The notes beneath the pieces are model-generated. The model was not told the origin of the DNA. It saw nothing but the letters and a program-made list of their open reading frames with translations, and did not search any database. 23,646 bases of DNA from an uncultured Sphingomonadaceae bacterium (GTDB lineage: Bacteria; Pseudomonadota; Alphaproteobacteria; Sphingomonadales; Sphingomonadaceae): assembly GCA_938003725.1 (NCBI GenBank), contig CALKXX010000222.1, positions 1-23,646 on the forward strand. Direction: 5' to 3'. The position numbers were made by a program, and so were the translations under genes. Positions 7,023 to 14,330 of this stretch are shown piece after piece; position 1 is the first letter of the stretch; each line of letters opens with the position of its first letter.

Positions 7023-8754
7023 TCAAACGGCTTCGCTCGACAATTGGTCGCCGCCTGAAAATTGGCCGGTTAAATCACTGGATGAGGTGCGTGAATTATT
7101 ATGCGCACAGGGCATGCCATTTGAAATGGAAATGGTCGACATTGACGGCGTGCCGACCCGGGTTTGGAAAAATGCACATCCCAGCCTTGCGGCGATGGCA
7201 GAACATGCGCGCGGGCACGGCGATGCAGAGTTTCTGATTTATCAGGACGAACGCGTGACCTATGCCGATTGGTATAAGGCCGTCGCGACGCTTGGGGTGC
7301 ATCTACAATCGCTGGGTGTCGAAAAAGGGGACCGGGTGGCATTGGCCATGCGCAACTTGCCCGAATGGCCCGTGATATTCTTTGCAGCAGCCTCTATCGG
7401 TGCCATCGTAGTGCCGCTCAATGCCTGGTGGACGGATCAGGAGTTGACGTTCGGCCTAGTGAATTCCGGCACATCGGTTTTGCTTTGTGATTATGAAAGA
7501 TGGAATCGCATCGAACCGCATTTGGAAGAGATTCCGGAACTCAGGCATATATTGGTGTCGCGAGAAACCGGCGACCTCGCTGCCCCTGCAAAAATGCTGG
7601 AAGCTGTCATCGGCACACCCAATGGGTATAAAGATTTGCCGGATGTCGATTTGCCAAAAGTTGATATCGCACCGGACGACAATGCCACCATATTCTATAC
7701 CAGCGGGACCACGGGCCAGCCCAAAGGCGCACTGGGCAGTCACCGGAATATCACCAGCAATGCTGTGACCTCGGCCTATGCAGCGGCCCAATCCTATGTG
7801 CGGAGAGGTGAGGCATTGCCCGAGCCAAAGCAGCGCGTTGGCCTGACCGTTGTGCCGATGTTTCACTGCACCGCTTGTTCTGCCGGGATGATGATCACGG
7901 TCCATGCGGGCCATAAAATGATCTTCATGCATAAATGGGAAACCGTGGAGGCGATGCGGATCATTGAGCGTGAAAAGGTCAACTCTACTGGCGGCGTCCC
8001 GTTTATCGCCTGGCAATTGATCGAACATCCGCAGCGCGCGAATTTTGACCTCAGTTCGCTGGAATCGATCGGCTATGGCGGTGCACCCTCTGCGCCGGAA
8101 CTGGCACAGAAAATCTATGATAATTTTGGCGCGCTGCCCAGCAACGGGTGGGGCATGACCGAGACCATGGCGACAGTGACGACCAATCTGGCCGAAGATT
8201 ATCTCAACAAGCCGAAAAGTTGCGGACCGGCAATGGCGGCTGCCGATCTGAAAATCATGACAGAAGAAGGCGACCGGGAACTGCCCATTGGCGATGTCGG
8301 CGAGCTTTGGGCGCGCGGCCCGATGATCGTGAAAGGCTATTGGAATCGCCCCGAGGCAACCGCCGAAACCTTCGTCAATGGCTGGGTCCGGACCGGAGAT
8401 CTGGCATATCTGGATGAGGAAGGGTTCTGCTATATCGCGGACCGGGCCAAGGATATGATTATCCGCGGCGGCGAAAATATCTACTCATCGGAGGTGGAAA
8501 ATGTCCTCTATGATCATCCTGCCGTTATTGATGCTGCACTGGTCGGGATCGACCATCGCACATTGGGCGAAGAACCTGCAGCCGTCGTCCATCTCAGCGC
8601 CAATAAAACTGCCACGGAGCAGGAACTACAGGACTGGGTTCGCGAGCGGCTTGCGGCTTTCAAGGTGCCGGTAAAAATATTGTTCAGCGCCGACACCCTG
8701 CCGCGCAATGCAAATGGCAAGATCATGAAACGCGACCTGAAAGACCTATTCTAA
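7015..8754 (+). CDS. Acyl-CoA synthetase (class I adenylate-forming enzyme)
   Basis: Activates a carboxylic acid to its CoA thioester through an acyl-adenylate. The 579-residue chain has the phosphate-binding loop YTSGTTGQPKG at 228-238, the A5 motif GWGMTET at 378-384, the hinge region RTGDLAYLDEEGFCYIADR, GGENIYSSEVE, and the C-terminal catalytic lysine K569 in NANGK. The frame is open further upstream (to 6853), but that part only overlaps the FadJ-like gene. ATG 7015 is preceded by AGGTGAAAAG and gives the normal family length. The eight-base overlap with the preceding gene indicates one operon: CoA activation followed by beta-oxidation. The substrate is unknown; a fatty, aromatic or terpenoid acid would all fit. 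Confidence 0.94.
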   Translation: MDSQTASLDNWSPPENWPVKSLDEVRELLCAQGMPFEMEMVDIDGVPTRVWKNAHPSLAAMAEHARGHGDAEFLIYQDERVTYADWYKAVATLGVHLQSLGVEKGDRVALAMRNLPEWPVIFFAAASIGAIVVPLNAWWTDQELTFGLVNSGTSVLLCDYERWNRIEPHLEEIPELRHILVSRETGDLAAPAKMLEAVIGTPNGYKDLPDVDLPKVDIAPDDNATIFYTSGTTGQPKGALGSHRNITSNAVTSAYAAAQSYVRRGEALPEPKQRVGLTVVPMFHCTACSAGMMITVHAGHKMIFMHKWETVEAMRIIEREKVNSTGGVPFIAWQLIEHPQRANFDLSSLESIGYGGAPSAPELAQKIYDNFGALPSNGWGMTETMATVTTNLAEDYLNKPKSCGPAMAAADLKIMTEEGDRELPIGDVGELWARGPMIVKGYWNRPEATAETFVNGWVRTGDLAYLDEEGFCYIADRAKDMIIRGGENIYSSEVENVLYDHPAVIDAALVGIDHRTLGEEPAAVVHLSANKTATEQELQDWVRERLAAFKVPVKILFSADTLPRNANGKIMKRDLKDLF

Positions 8755-8779
8755 AAGGGCGAGTTCTCACCTTAGGCGA

Positions 8780-9604
8780 TCAATGTAAGGCAACGCCCTG
8801 CACGGTAATGCGGTGCATATATCGCCGGTGCCCCTGATAGTCATTCAGTGCGTAATGCCACGTCGAACGGTTGTCCCACATTGCAATATCCCCTTCGCGC
8901 CATTGAAAGCGGAAATGAAACTGGGGTTGCATGATATGTTCGTAGAGTTGCTTGAGCAGTGTCGTGCTTTCCTCTTCTGCCATATCGACGATATTGAGGG
9001 TGAAGCCCGGATTGACATAAAGTCCTTTTGCACCTGTCTCAGGATGCGCGAGTACAACCGGATGGATAGCTTCCTGCCCAGCGCTCTGCTGATTGCCTAC
9101 TCTGCCACCTGTTTGTTCCGAGTAACCGGACTGCTGACCAAAGACATGTGCATTGCCATGGCGTGCTTTTAGTCCGTCGATGCGGGCCTTCATCTCATCA
9201 CTCAGGCCATCATAGGCGGCTGCCATCCCTGCAAACAGCGTGTCGCCGCCCGTTGGCGGTATCTCCAGTGCGTAGAGGATCGAACTCATGGCGGGCACCT
9301 GATCATAGCTGTGATCGGTGTGCCAGACTCCGCCGATATTCACCTCCTGATCAGGTTCCTTGAGCACCTGTGCAATTTGTGGATAGCCTTCAACCGGCGT
9401 GAAAAAGCGGTTGATGTCGATGTCGCTCCACCGCTCAGCAAAAGCAATATGATCTTCGGGTGCCAGGTTCTGGTTTTTGATGAACAATGCGCCGCTATCA
9501 AAAAAGGCACTGCGTATTTCGGCAAATTGGTCGTCGCTGATTGTTTTCAGATCAACATCTTCGACGATAGCCCCTACCGCGTCGCTGGCCTTTGAAATTT
9601 GCAT
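8780..9604 (-). CDS. TauD/TfdA-family Fe(II)/2-oxoglutarate dioxygenase
   Basis: Non-heme iron oxygenase that couples 2-oxoglutarate decarboxylation to substrate hydroxylation. Counted from the preferred start, the iron ligands are H95 and D97 (WHTDHSYD) and H250 (STWHYALNDY); R265 (HRIT), fifteen residues after the distal histidine, is positioned to bind the 2-oxoglutarate carboxylate. Length (274) fits the family. ATG 9604 is preferred to ATG 9616: GGAG sits six bases before it, and MQISKASDAVGA matches how the family usually begins. It is convergent with the acyl-CoA synthetase and diverges from the Tat-SDR. The substrate is not predictable; sulfonates, chlorophenoxy acids and alkyl sulfates are known for relatives. 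Confidence 0.92.
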   Translation of the reverse strand: MQISKASDAVGAIVEDVDLKTISDDQFAEIRSAFFDSGALFIKNQNLAPEDHIAFAERWSDIDINRFFTPVEGYPQIAQVLKEPDQEVNIGGVWHTDHSYDQVPAMSSILYALEIPPTGGDTLFAGMAAAYDGLSDEMKARIDGLKARHGNAHVFGQQSGYSEQTGGRVGNQQSAGQEAIHPVVLAHPETGAKGLYVNPGFTLNIVDMAEEESTTLLKQLYEHIMQPQFHFRFQWREGDIAMWDNRSTWHYALNDYQGHRRYMHRITVQGVALH

Positions 9605-9686
9605 CGCTTTCTCCATTATATCTCGTTCACGCCATCGTGTTTTTTGTGATAGTGTAGCAGCGAAAAGTCAAATTAGGAGTCATCCC

Positions 9687-10691
9687 GTGTTAGAACATAA
9701 GAAAACCACTGCCCTTAATCGTCGCCAGCTTCTTGCTGGGAGTGCAGCGACCGGTATTGCGCTCACTGCTGCTCAGGGGGCTGCTGCGAGCGAAGAGGCT
9801 TTGCCGGACCTGAAGGGCAAGTCGATTCTCATCACCGGTTGTTCTTCCGGTTTTGGATATCTCGGTGCACTGCACTACGCCAAACAGGGGGCGAAGGTGT
9901 TTGCCACCATGCGCAACCTGCCGCGACCAGAAGCGGCGGACCTGCAAAATGCGAGCAAGGACGGCTTGGATCTCACGGTGCTTGAGCTGGATGTTTTGTC
10001 GGACGAATCGGTGGATCAGGCGGTTGCCGAGGCAGAGCGCCTCAACGGCGGCGGGTTGGATGTGGTCATCAACAATGCCGGTGTGGGAACGGGCGCACCG
10101 GTTGAATTGCAGGATATGGAAGCCATGCAATTGCTGTTTGAGACCAACGTCATGGGTTATCAGCGTGTTGCACGCGCTGCGCTGCCGAAAATGCGTGCCA
10201 AAAAATCGGGCCTCATCATGAACGTGTCTTCACAATTGGGCCGGGTGATGGTGCCGGGCATGGGGCTATATAGTTCCACCAAATTTGCTGTGGAATCGAT
10301 GAGTGAGCAAATGGCCTATGAACTGGTTCCGCATGGGATTGATGTCACGATTGTACAGCCCGGTGGTTTTCCCACCGATATCTGGAAGAACGGCAACAAG
10401 CTGAGCGCTCCGATGCTGGACCGCGCGAATGAAGAACGTAAGGCCGCCTATCCCGCTCTTGTGGCAGGAGCATTGCGCAATGGCGGCGGCTCAACCGATC
10501 CGATGGATGTACCACGCGAGATGGCCGCCGTCATGGCCATGGCCCCGGGCAAACGTCCATTGCGTCTGCCCGTACACCCCGGTCGCAAACCGCAAACTGG
10601 TATCAATGATATCAGTGCAAAAACACAGGTCGCGATGTTGGGGGGATCGCCATTCGGGCCATGGGTTAAAGATGTGAACGAGCGGGGCTAG
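9687..10691 (+). CDS. SDR-family oxidoreductase with twin-arginine signal (GTG start)
   Basis: A 334-residue SDR preceded by a Tat-type signal: N11-R12-R13-Q-L-L-A-G, then an alanine-rich hydrophobic core and an AAA-S cleavage region near 34. The enzyme part begins near 44 (GKSILITG), with the dinucleotide motif TGCSSGFG at 50-57, NNAG, S182 and Y195-x3-K199 (YSSTK); the complete catalytic set is present. The start is GTG at 9687: AGGAG at 9675-9679 lies seven bases upstream, and the longer reading frame to 9477 runs over the divergent TauD gene. SDRs are usually cytoplasmic, so folded export with bound cofactor is unusual. Its stop overlaps the convergent membrane-protein stop. The substrate is unknown. 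Confidence 0.88.
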   Translation: MLEHKKTTALNRRQLLAGSAATGIALTAAQGAAASEEALPDLKGKSILITGCSSGFGYLGALHYAKQGAKVFATMRNLPRPEAADLQNASKDGLDLTVLELDVLSDESVDQAVAEAERLNGGGLDVVINNAGVGTGAPVELQDMEAMQLLFETNVMGYQRVARAALPKMRAKKSGLIMNVSSQLGRVMVPGMGLYSSTKFAVESMSEQMAYELVPHGIDVTIVQPGGFPTDIWKNGNKLSAPMLDRANEERKAAYPALVAGALRNGGGSTDPMDVPREMAAVMAMAPGKRPLRLPVHPGRKPQTGINDISAKTQVAMLGGSPFGPWVKDVNERG

Positions 10692-11122
10692 GAACCCTTC
10701 TGGGCGGCCTGTTTGACGAGCAAGATGGGCAATAGATATAGCGCCAGTATCGCGATATTGATGACCACGTTGAACGCGTTTCCCGTGCCAATGGATGCGC
10801 TACTATCAATCACGAACCATGTCAGGAATGCATATATTGTGCCTCTGCGGATCATCTGGTTTTCCTGTTCGATGCCCGGTGCGGAGATAAATGTATAGAA
10901 ACCCATCATGCCGCCAAACACGCCTCCGGCAATGGCCAGGGCCAATTTCGCCTCTTGAGTGGCTATGCCCTGAATCCCCTGAATCCCGGATGCTGCATAG
11001 GTCAGGAAAAGATCATTGGCGCCGGTAAAGTCGGTAACACCGCCCCAGCCAAACAATATGGCTACGGCAATGGATGTCCAACCAATGACACGCATGGTGA
11101 GGGCTGCAGACTGGGGTGACAT
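10688..11122 (-). CDS. Small integral membrane protein, function unknown
   Basis: A 144-residue protein with about four hydrophobic helices: roughly 9-28, 57-80, 92-108 and 113-136. No family is recognised. A short internal repeat, GIQGIQGI, lies in the first extracytoplasmic or loop region. The ATG at 11122 is preceded by AAGGAGAAAG at a good distance. Its stop codon overlaps that of the convergent Tat-SDR within CTAG. It diverges from the XRE regulator across a gap containing three inverted repeats, so it may be a target of that regulator; this is inference. Confidence 0.75.
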   Translation of the reverse strand: MSPQSAALTMRVIGWTSIAVAILFGWGGVTDFTGANDLFLTYAASGIQGIQGIATQEAKLALAIAGGVFGGMMGFYTFISAPGIEQENQMIRRGTIYAFLTWFVIDSSASIGTGNAFNVVINIAILALYLLPILLVKQAAQKGS

Positions 11123-11157
11123 ATTCTTTCTCCTTGATTTACCGCCTTCTTTAGAAA

Positions 11158-11170
11158 CCTATTCAATAGG
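11158..11170. promoter_or_regulatory. Inverted repeat 1 in the membrane-protein/XRE divergent gap
   Basis: CCTATT-C-AATAGG is a perfect 6-1-6 palindrome, 36 bases upstream of the membrane protein gene. It is a candidate operator for the adjacent XRE regulator, judged by position only. Confidence 0.4.
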
Positions 11171-11178
11171 AGAAACAA

Positions 11179-11193
11179 TTACCTGTCGGGTAA
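11179..11193. promoter_or_regulatory. Inverted repeat 2 in the membrane-protein/XRE divergent gap
   Basis: TTACC and GGTAA form a perfect inverted repeat separated by five bases, near the middle of the divergent gap. The arms differ from those of repeats 1 and 3, so the three may not all bind one protein. Confidence 0.35.
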
Positions 11194-11213
11194 GTGCATA
11201 ACTTGCAGCGCCG

Positions 11214-11226
11214 TGCCATATAGGCA
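11214..11226. promoter_or_regulatory. Inverted repeat 3 in the membrane-protein/XRE divergent gap
   Basis: TGCC-ATATA-GGCA lies 29 bases before the regulator's start. The ATATA core could overlap a -10 element. The short arms make chance occurrence possible. Confidence 0.25.
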
Positions 11227-11254
11227 GTGATTGGACACAGTCCGGAGGTAGAAA

Positions 11255-12016
11255 ATGCAAAATGAGTTTGGCGCGATTTTGAAGGAATGGCGGAAGGTAC
11301 GCCGATTCAGTCAACTCGATCTTTCGCTGGAGGCAGAGATGTCTGCGCGCCATCTTAGCTTTCTGGAATCCGGTCGATCCAATCCCAGTCGTGAAATGGT
11401 GTTGCGACTTTGCGACGCGCTTGGCCTGCCGCGACCTGCGGCAAATCAAGCCTTGAACGCCGCGGGCTTCGCTCCCGTATATCCCAGCTTGCCCGACGAT
11501 GCGCCGGAACTCGCGCCGGTGAACCAGGCGATTGCATCTATGTTGACGCGACATGATCCCTACCCGGGCATAGCGGTCGACCGACACTGGAACGTGGTGA
11601 ATTCCAATCAGGGTGCACAGATGCTGCTGGCGCTGGCCAGCCCGGACGGTACTGCCAATATGATGGATATCCTGATCAACAGCGCCGGACTGAATTTGAT
11701 CGAAAACTGGAATGAAGTTGCGATATTATCCCTGACCCGTTTGCGGACTGAGATATTGGAGTTGGGTGGAGATGAAAAACTATCTGCTTTGATGCAGCGT
11801 CTGGCCGATCATGAGCGCGTGAAAAATATCGACATGAGCGCTATCAATCTTAATCAGGCAGTGATTCCAACGATTTTGCGCATCGGCGAAAACCGGCTTT
11901 CCCTATTCTCCACCATCGCACAGTTTGGCAGTGTGCAGGATACACGCGCCGGAGAAACCCGCATCGAGATGATGTTCCCTATGGATGAAGAAACGGCTGA
12001 ATTTTTCGAAAGATAG
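11255..12016 (+). CDS. XRE-family regulator with MmyB-like ligand-binding domain
   Basis: A 253-residue transcription factor. Residues about 4-65 form an XRE helix-turn-helix (ILKEWRKVRRFSQLDLSLEAE, recognition segment MSARHLSFLESGRSNPS). Residues about 95-250 match the MmyB-like ligand-binding domain, with the typical HDPYPGIAVDRHWNVVNSN segment that begins a PAS-like fold. Such proteins sense small molecules, proposed for relatives to be fatty acids. GGAGGT sits just before the ATG. It diverges from the membrane protein and is followed by the metallo-beta-lactamase 51 bases later. It is the only obvious regulator in the accessory half, so it could control the palindromes in its own gap and perhaps the P450 gap; this is inference. 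Confidence 0.93.
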   Translation: MQNEFGAILKEWRKVRRFSQLDLSLEAEMSARHLSFLESGRSNPSREMVLRLCDALGLPRPAANQALNAAGFAPVYPSLPDDAPELAPVNQAIASMLTRHDPYPGIAVDRHWNVVNSNQGAQMLLALASPDGTANMMDILINSAGLNLIENWNEVAILSLTRLRTEILELGGDEKLSALMQRLADHERVKNIDMSAINLNQAVIPTILRIGENRLSLFSTIAQFGSVQDTRAGETRIEMMFPMDEETAEFFER

Positions 12017-12067
12017 CTGCGGGCACCCTGCTTCTTTGCTAGATGGACGGGCAAGGGAGACGGGTTT

Positions 12068-13042
12068 ATGGTTTTTTGCAAATCGATGATGTTAACGACA
12101 ATAATTGCTTTGGCCTCATGCGCTCCGGTTGCGGCGCCCAAACTTGCTCCTTCAACTGATACCATTTCAACTATCGACAATATGGCTGAGGAGGATTTGC
12201 CCAAGAGCGTTGATTTTAGAAAAATATTTCCATCCTGGTATGTCGCAGTTGAGCCGTTTCGGATTGTAGGATCGGAAACCAGTGGCGTCTATTATGTCGG
12301 GACCGAGGGGCTAGCTGTGTACCTGATCCAGACGGATGACGGGCATGTCGTGATTGACGGCGGCATGCCGGGGCAAGGGCAATATGTCGCCGATGCTATC
12401 CGCAAATTGGGTTTTGATCCGGTAGACATCAAAATTTTGCTCAACAGCCATGCGCATCTGGATCATTCAGGCGGATTGGCCGCGCTCAAACAGCTCAGCG
12501 GCGCACAGATGATTGCCAGCGAAGGTGACCGTTCCGCATTGGAAGGTGGTTTCTATCTGGGATCAGAGAGTGACACCGCACGAAATGCGCCGCCGGTCAA
12601 GGTGGACCGGATCATTGCCGATGGTGAAGTTGTCGAACATGGTGGTGTGAAGCTAACCGCCCACATCACCCCTGGCCACACACGTGGCTGCACCAGTTGG
12701 ACGATGGTCGTCGAGCGGGCTGGGCGGAGCCATGAGGTGCTATTCTTCTGTTCGGCGACGGTTGCCGCAAATCGCCTGATAGGCCCACCTCAATATGAAG
12801 GCATCGTCGATGATTATCGCAAGACATTTGCGATCACCAAAGACTGGCAGCCCGATATGTTCCTCTCCAACCATCCCGAATTTTTCGGCATGGCAGAGAA
12901 ACGCAAAACACAATTGGCGGGCGACCCAGAGGCTTTCGTAGGAAAGGGCGATTTTCCCAAATTCATCACAAAAATGGCGGTTGATTTTGATGCAGGGCTG
13001 AAAAAACAAGAACTGAAACATAACGCAGTTATGAGCGAATAG
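12068..13042 (+). CDS. Subclass B3-type metallo-beta-lactamase, predicted lipoprotein
   Basis: A 324-residue metallo-hydrolase with the full B3 zinc set: H128, H130, D132, H133 (HAHLDH), H204 (ITPGHTRGCTSW) and H269 (SNHPEFF). These correspond to standard positions 116, 118, 120, 121, 196 and 263. The opening YYVGTEG and VVIDGGMPG segments are also typical. The signal sequence contains a lipobox, L15-A16-S17-C18, suggesting lipid anchoring at the cell envelope; B3 enzymes are more often soluble periplasmic proteins. A GGGAG sits a little upstream of the ATG. Hydrolysis of beta-lactams is the family role, but the natural substrate in an environmental sphingomonad is unproven. It follows the XRE regulator and is nine bases before the first SnoaL-like gene, so it may belong to a metabolic operon. 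Confidence 0.92.
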   Translation: MVFCKSMMLTTIIALASCAPVAAPKLAPSTDTISTIDNMAEEDLPKSVDFRKIFPSWYVAVEPFRIVGSETSGVYYVGTEGLAVYLIQTDDGHVVIDGGMPGQGQYVADAIRKLGFDPVDIKILLNSHAHLDHSGGLAALKQLSGAQMIASEGDRSALEGGFYLGSESDTARNAPPVKVDRIIADGEVVEHGGVKLTAHITPGHTRGCTSWTMVVERAGRSHEVLFFCSATVAANRLIGPPQYEGIVDDYRKTFAITKDWQPDMFLSNHPEFFGMAEKRKTQLAGDPEAFVGKGDFPKFITKMAVDFDAGLKKQELKHNAVMSE

Positions 13043-13051
13043 GAGCAGAAT

Positions 13052-13402
13052 ATGTCAGCAGCGAAAGACCTAGCCAAAAAATTCTGGGACATTCAAATGA
13101 ACGGCAGTCATGCGGACTTGTTGCCGCTCTTTGCCGAAGATGCGGTGTTTGAAGACCCTGCTATTGGACGCGTTGAAGGTAAGCCTGCTATTGCCAGATT
13201 GCTGGTACATCTGGACAAGCTATTTGGCGATAATCCGCCGGAATTTGAACTGCTCGAAATTGCTGGCGATGAAACTATCGCCTGGTCACGCTGGCTATGG
13301 AAGCGACCGCAGGGCGATGTTGAAGGGGTGGGGCTTTACAAGGTCCGGGATGGGCAATTCATTTCTTACCGCGATGTTTTTGCGGTGCCGGAGGAAATTT
13401 AA
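13052..13402 (+). CDS. SnoaL-like/NTF2-fold protein, copy 1
   Basis: A 116-residue protein of the cone-shaped NTF2/SnoaL fold, whose members include isomerases, hydratases, cyclases and non-catalytic binders. Helix 1 carries KKFWDIQMNG, followed by LFAEDAVFEDPAIG, where Asp and Glu line the usual pocket, and then AWSRWLWKRP. The start has AGGAG nearby and lies nine bases after the beta-lactamase stop. Copy 2 follows 106 bases downstream and shares the same signature runs, so these are tandem paralogues. A role in small-molecule chemistry linked to the upstream oxidative cluster is possible but not shown. Confidence 0.82.
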   Translation: MSAAKDLAKKFWDIQMNGSHADLLPLFAEDAVFEDPAIGRVEGKPAIARLLVHLDKLFGDNPPEFELLEIAGDETIAWSRWLWKRPQGDVEGVGLYKVRDGQFISYRDVFAVPEEI

Positions 13403-13508
13403 TCCCCAATCCGGGGACGTTCGCGATTTACATTCGGGGCGGAGTACAATTTGGTCTTTGGGAATTGCCCGGTGCGTGATGGTCCAAAGCAGAAAGGCAA
13501 TTGAAGCG

Positions 13509-13853
13509 ATGAATGCGCGAGAGACTATAGAGACTTTTTGGAAGATTCAGGATGGGCATGACTATACCCGGCTTATCCCGCTTTTTGCGGAAGATGCGGT
13601 GTTCGAAGATCCCGCTATTGGCCGCGTCGAGGGCAAGGATGCGATTGCAAGTTTGTTTGAACAGCTGACCAAAGAACTGGCGGACAAGAAGATGCATTTT
13701 GAAGTTCTCGAAATTGCGGGTGATGACACGGTGGCGTGGTCGCGCTGGCTTTGGAAACGACCGGATGGGGATATTGAGGGCGTCGGACTCTACCGGGTAA
13801 AGGATGGAAAGCTGTCCTCCTATCGAGATTTTTACCCGGTTCCCGATACATAG
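13509..13853 (+). CDS. SnoaL-like/NTF2-fold protein, copy 2
   Basis: A 114-residue tandem paralogue of the gene at 13052. The stretch FAEDAVFEDPAIGRVEGK and the stretch AWSRWLWKRP are identical in both, whereas helix 2 and the C-terminus differ. The frame is open well upstream through copy 1, but only as an out-of-frame shadow. ATG 13509 gives the same length and N-terminal alignment (MNARETIETFWKIQD) as copy 1. The ribosome binding site is weak (AAAGG about 11 bases upstream). The difference in DNA between copies shows that the duplication is not recent. Heterodimerisation of the copies is conceivable, as this fold commonly dimerises. Confidence 0.8.
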   Translation: MNARETIETFWKIQDGHDYTRLIPLFAEDAVFEDPAIGRVEGKDAIASLFEQLTKELADKKMHFEVLEIAGDDTVAWSRWLWKRPDGDIEGVGLYRVKDGKLSSYRDFYPVPDT

Positions 13854-13879
13854 CGTCTGCATATGCGGGGTAGATATTT

Positions 13880-14014
13880 ATGGAGGTGATCAAATGGGTT
13901 GGCAGCATATTTCTAGCGGCCGGTTTGGCGATGCTAGGCGGTGCTGGCTATTCTTACTTCAAGCAAGCAAACTTCATCGCTGCGGCCAAATCGGCCAAGC
14001 CGGCATACGATTGA
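13880..14014 (+). pseudogene. Short membrane ORF resembling the N-terminus of a DUF3592 protein
   Basis: The 44-codon frame encodes MEVIKWVGSIFLAAGLAMLG, then GAGYSYFKQANFIAAAKSA, and stops shortly after. One membrane helix followed by Y-F-x4-F-I-x-x-A resembles the start of DUF3592-family membrane proteins, which normally continue for about 100 more residues with a Gly-Thr-Val-Val strand. Here the frame closes with TGA, so it may be a remnant. Within it, GGAGGTGATC (13882-13891), the exact anti-16S sequence, precedes a different-frame ATG at 13894 whose 45-residue product looks less protein-like. Whether either frame is expressed is uncertain. Confidence 0.35.
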
Positions 14015-14062
14015 CGTGGACCAATATCTGAATGATGATTAGAAACGCGTTTTTTCAAGCCC

Positions 14063-14245
14063 CTAAAAATCCACCGCAATCCCTTTATGTTCCCAATCCC
14101 CATAGCGGGTTGGACCATTATTTTCCGTGATCTCATCGGCTTTTTCCAGCGGATCAGGCTCCGGTACGGGTGTGTTTTTTGTCAGATGCTTTGGCGGTTT
14201 GACGTGATCGGGACGTTTCCCCGCTTTTCTCTTGTTTTCAACCAT
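14063..14245 (-). CDS. DUF1674 protein, SdhAF4-like succinate dehydrogenase assembly factor
   Basis: A 60-residue protein ending in NGPTRYGDWEHKGIAVDF, the hallmark C-terminus of the DUF1674/SDHAF4 family. The N-terminal half is basic and proline-rich (KPPKHLTKNTPVPEPDP) and probably disordered. In mitochondria and some bacteria this family assists flavinylated SdhA before complex II assembly; function here is by homology. ATG 14245 has GGAG eight bases upstream. It diverges from htpX, an arrangement I recall as common in sphingomonads. No sdh genes are in the window. Confidence 0.85.
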   Translation of the reverse strand: MVENKRKAGKRPDHVKPPKHLTKNTPVPEPDPLEKADEITENNGPTRYGDWEHKGIAVDF

Positions 14246-14263
14246 GGTTCACACTCCGAAAAA

Positions 14264-14292
14264 TTGAAATTTCCCGCCTCAACCCCTATATT
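14264..14292 (+). promoter_or_regulatory. Heat-shock-like (RpoH) or sigma70-like promoter of htpX
   Basis: TTGAAA (14264-14269) and TATATT (14287-14292) are 17 bases apart, each one mismatch from the sigma70 consensus. The -10 region reads CCCCTATATT, which also fits the alphaproteobacterial RpoH pattern (TTGAA, then C-rich CCTATNT). Transcription would start near 14299, about 30 bases before the htpX ATG. Confidence 0.6.
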
Positions 14293-14330
14293 GAGAGAGT
14301 AGAAAGCATAATCAAGCGAGTAGTTGAACG

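Noticed and set aside
9477..9686. Upstream extension of the Tat-SDR from the first ATG
   Set aside because: It overlaps the divergent TauD gene and hides the Tat signal; GTG 9687 has an ideal AGGAG spacing.
13403..13417. TCCCC-AATCC-GGGGA as a terminator between the SnoaL copies
   Set aside because: Only a 5-bp stem and no T-run follows.
13110..13508. Extension of SnoaL copy 2 back through copy 1
   Set aside because: It is out of frame with copy 1 and does not resemble a SnoaL protein; the homologous start is ATG 13509.
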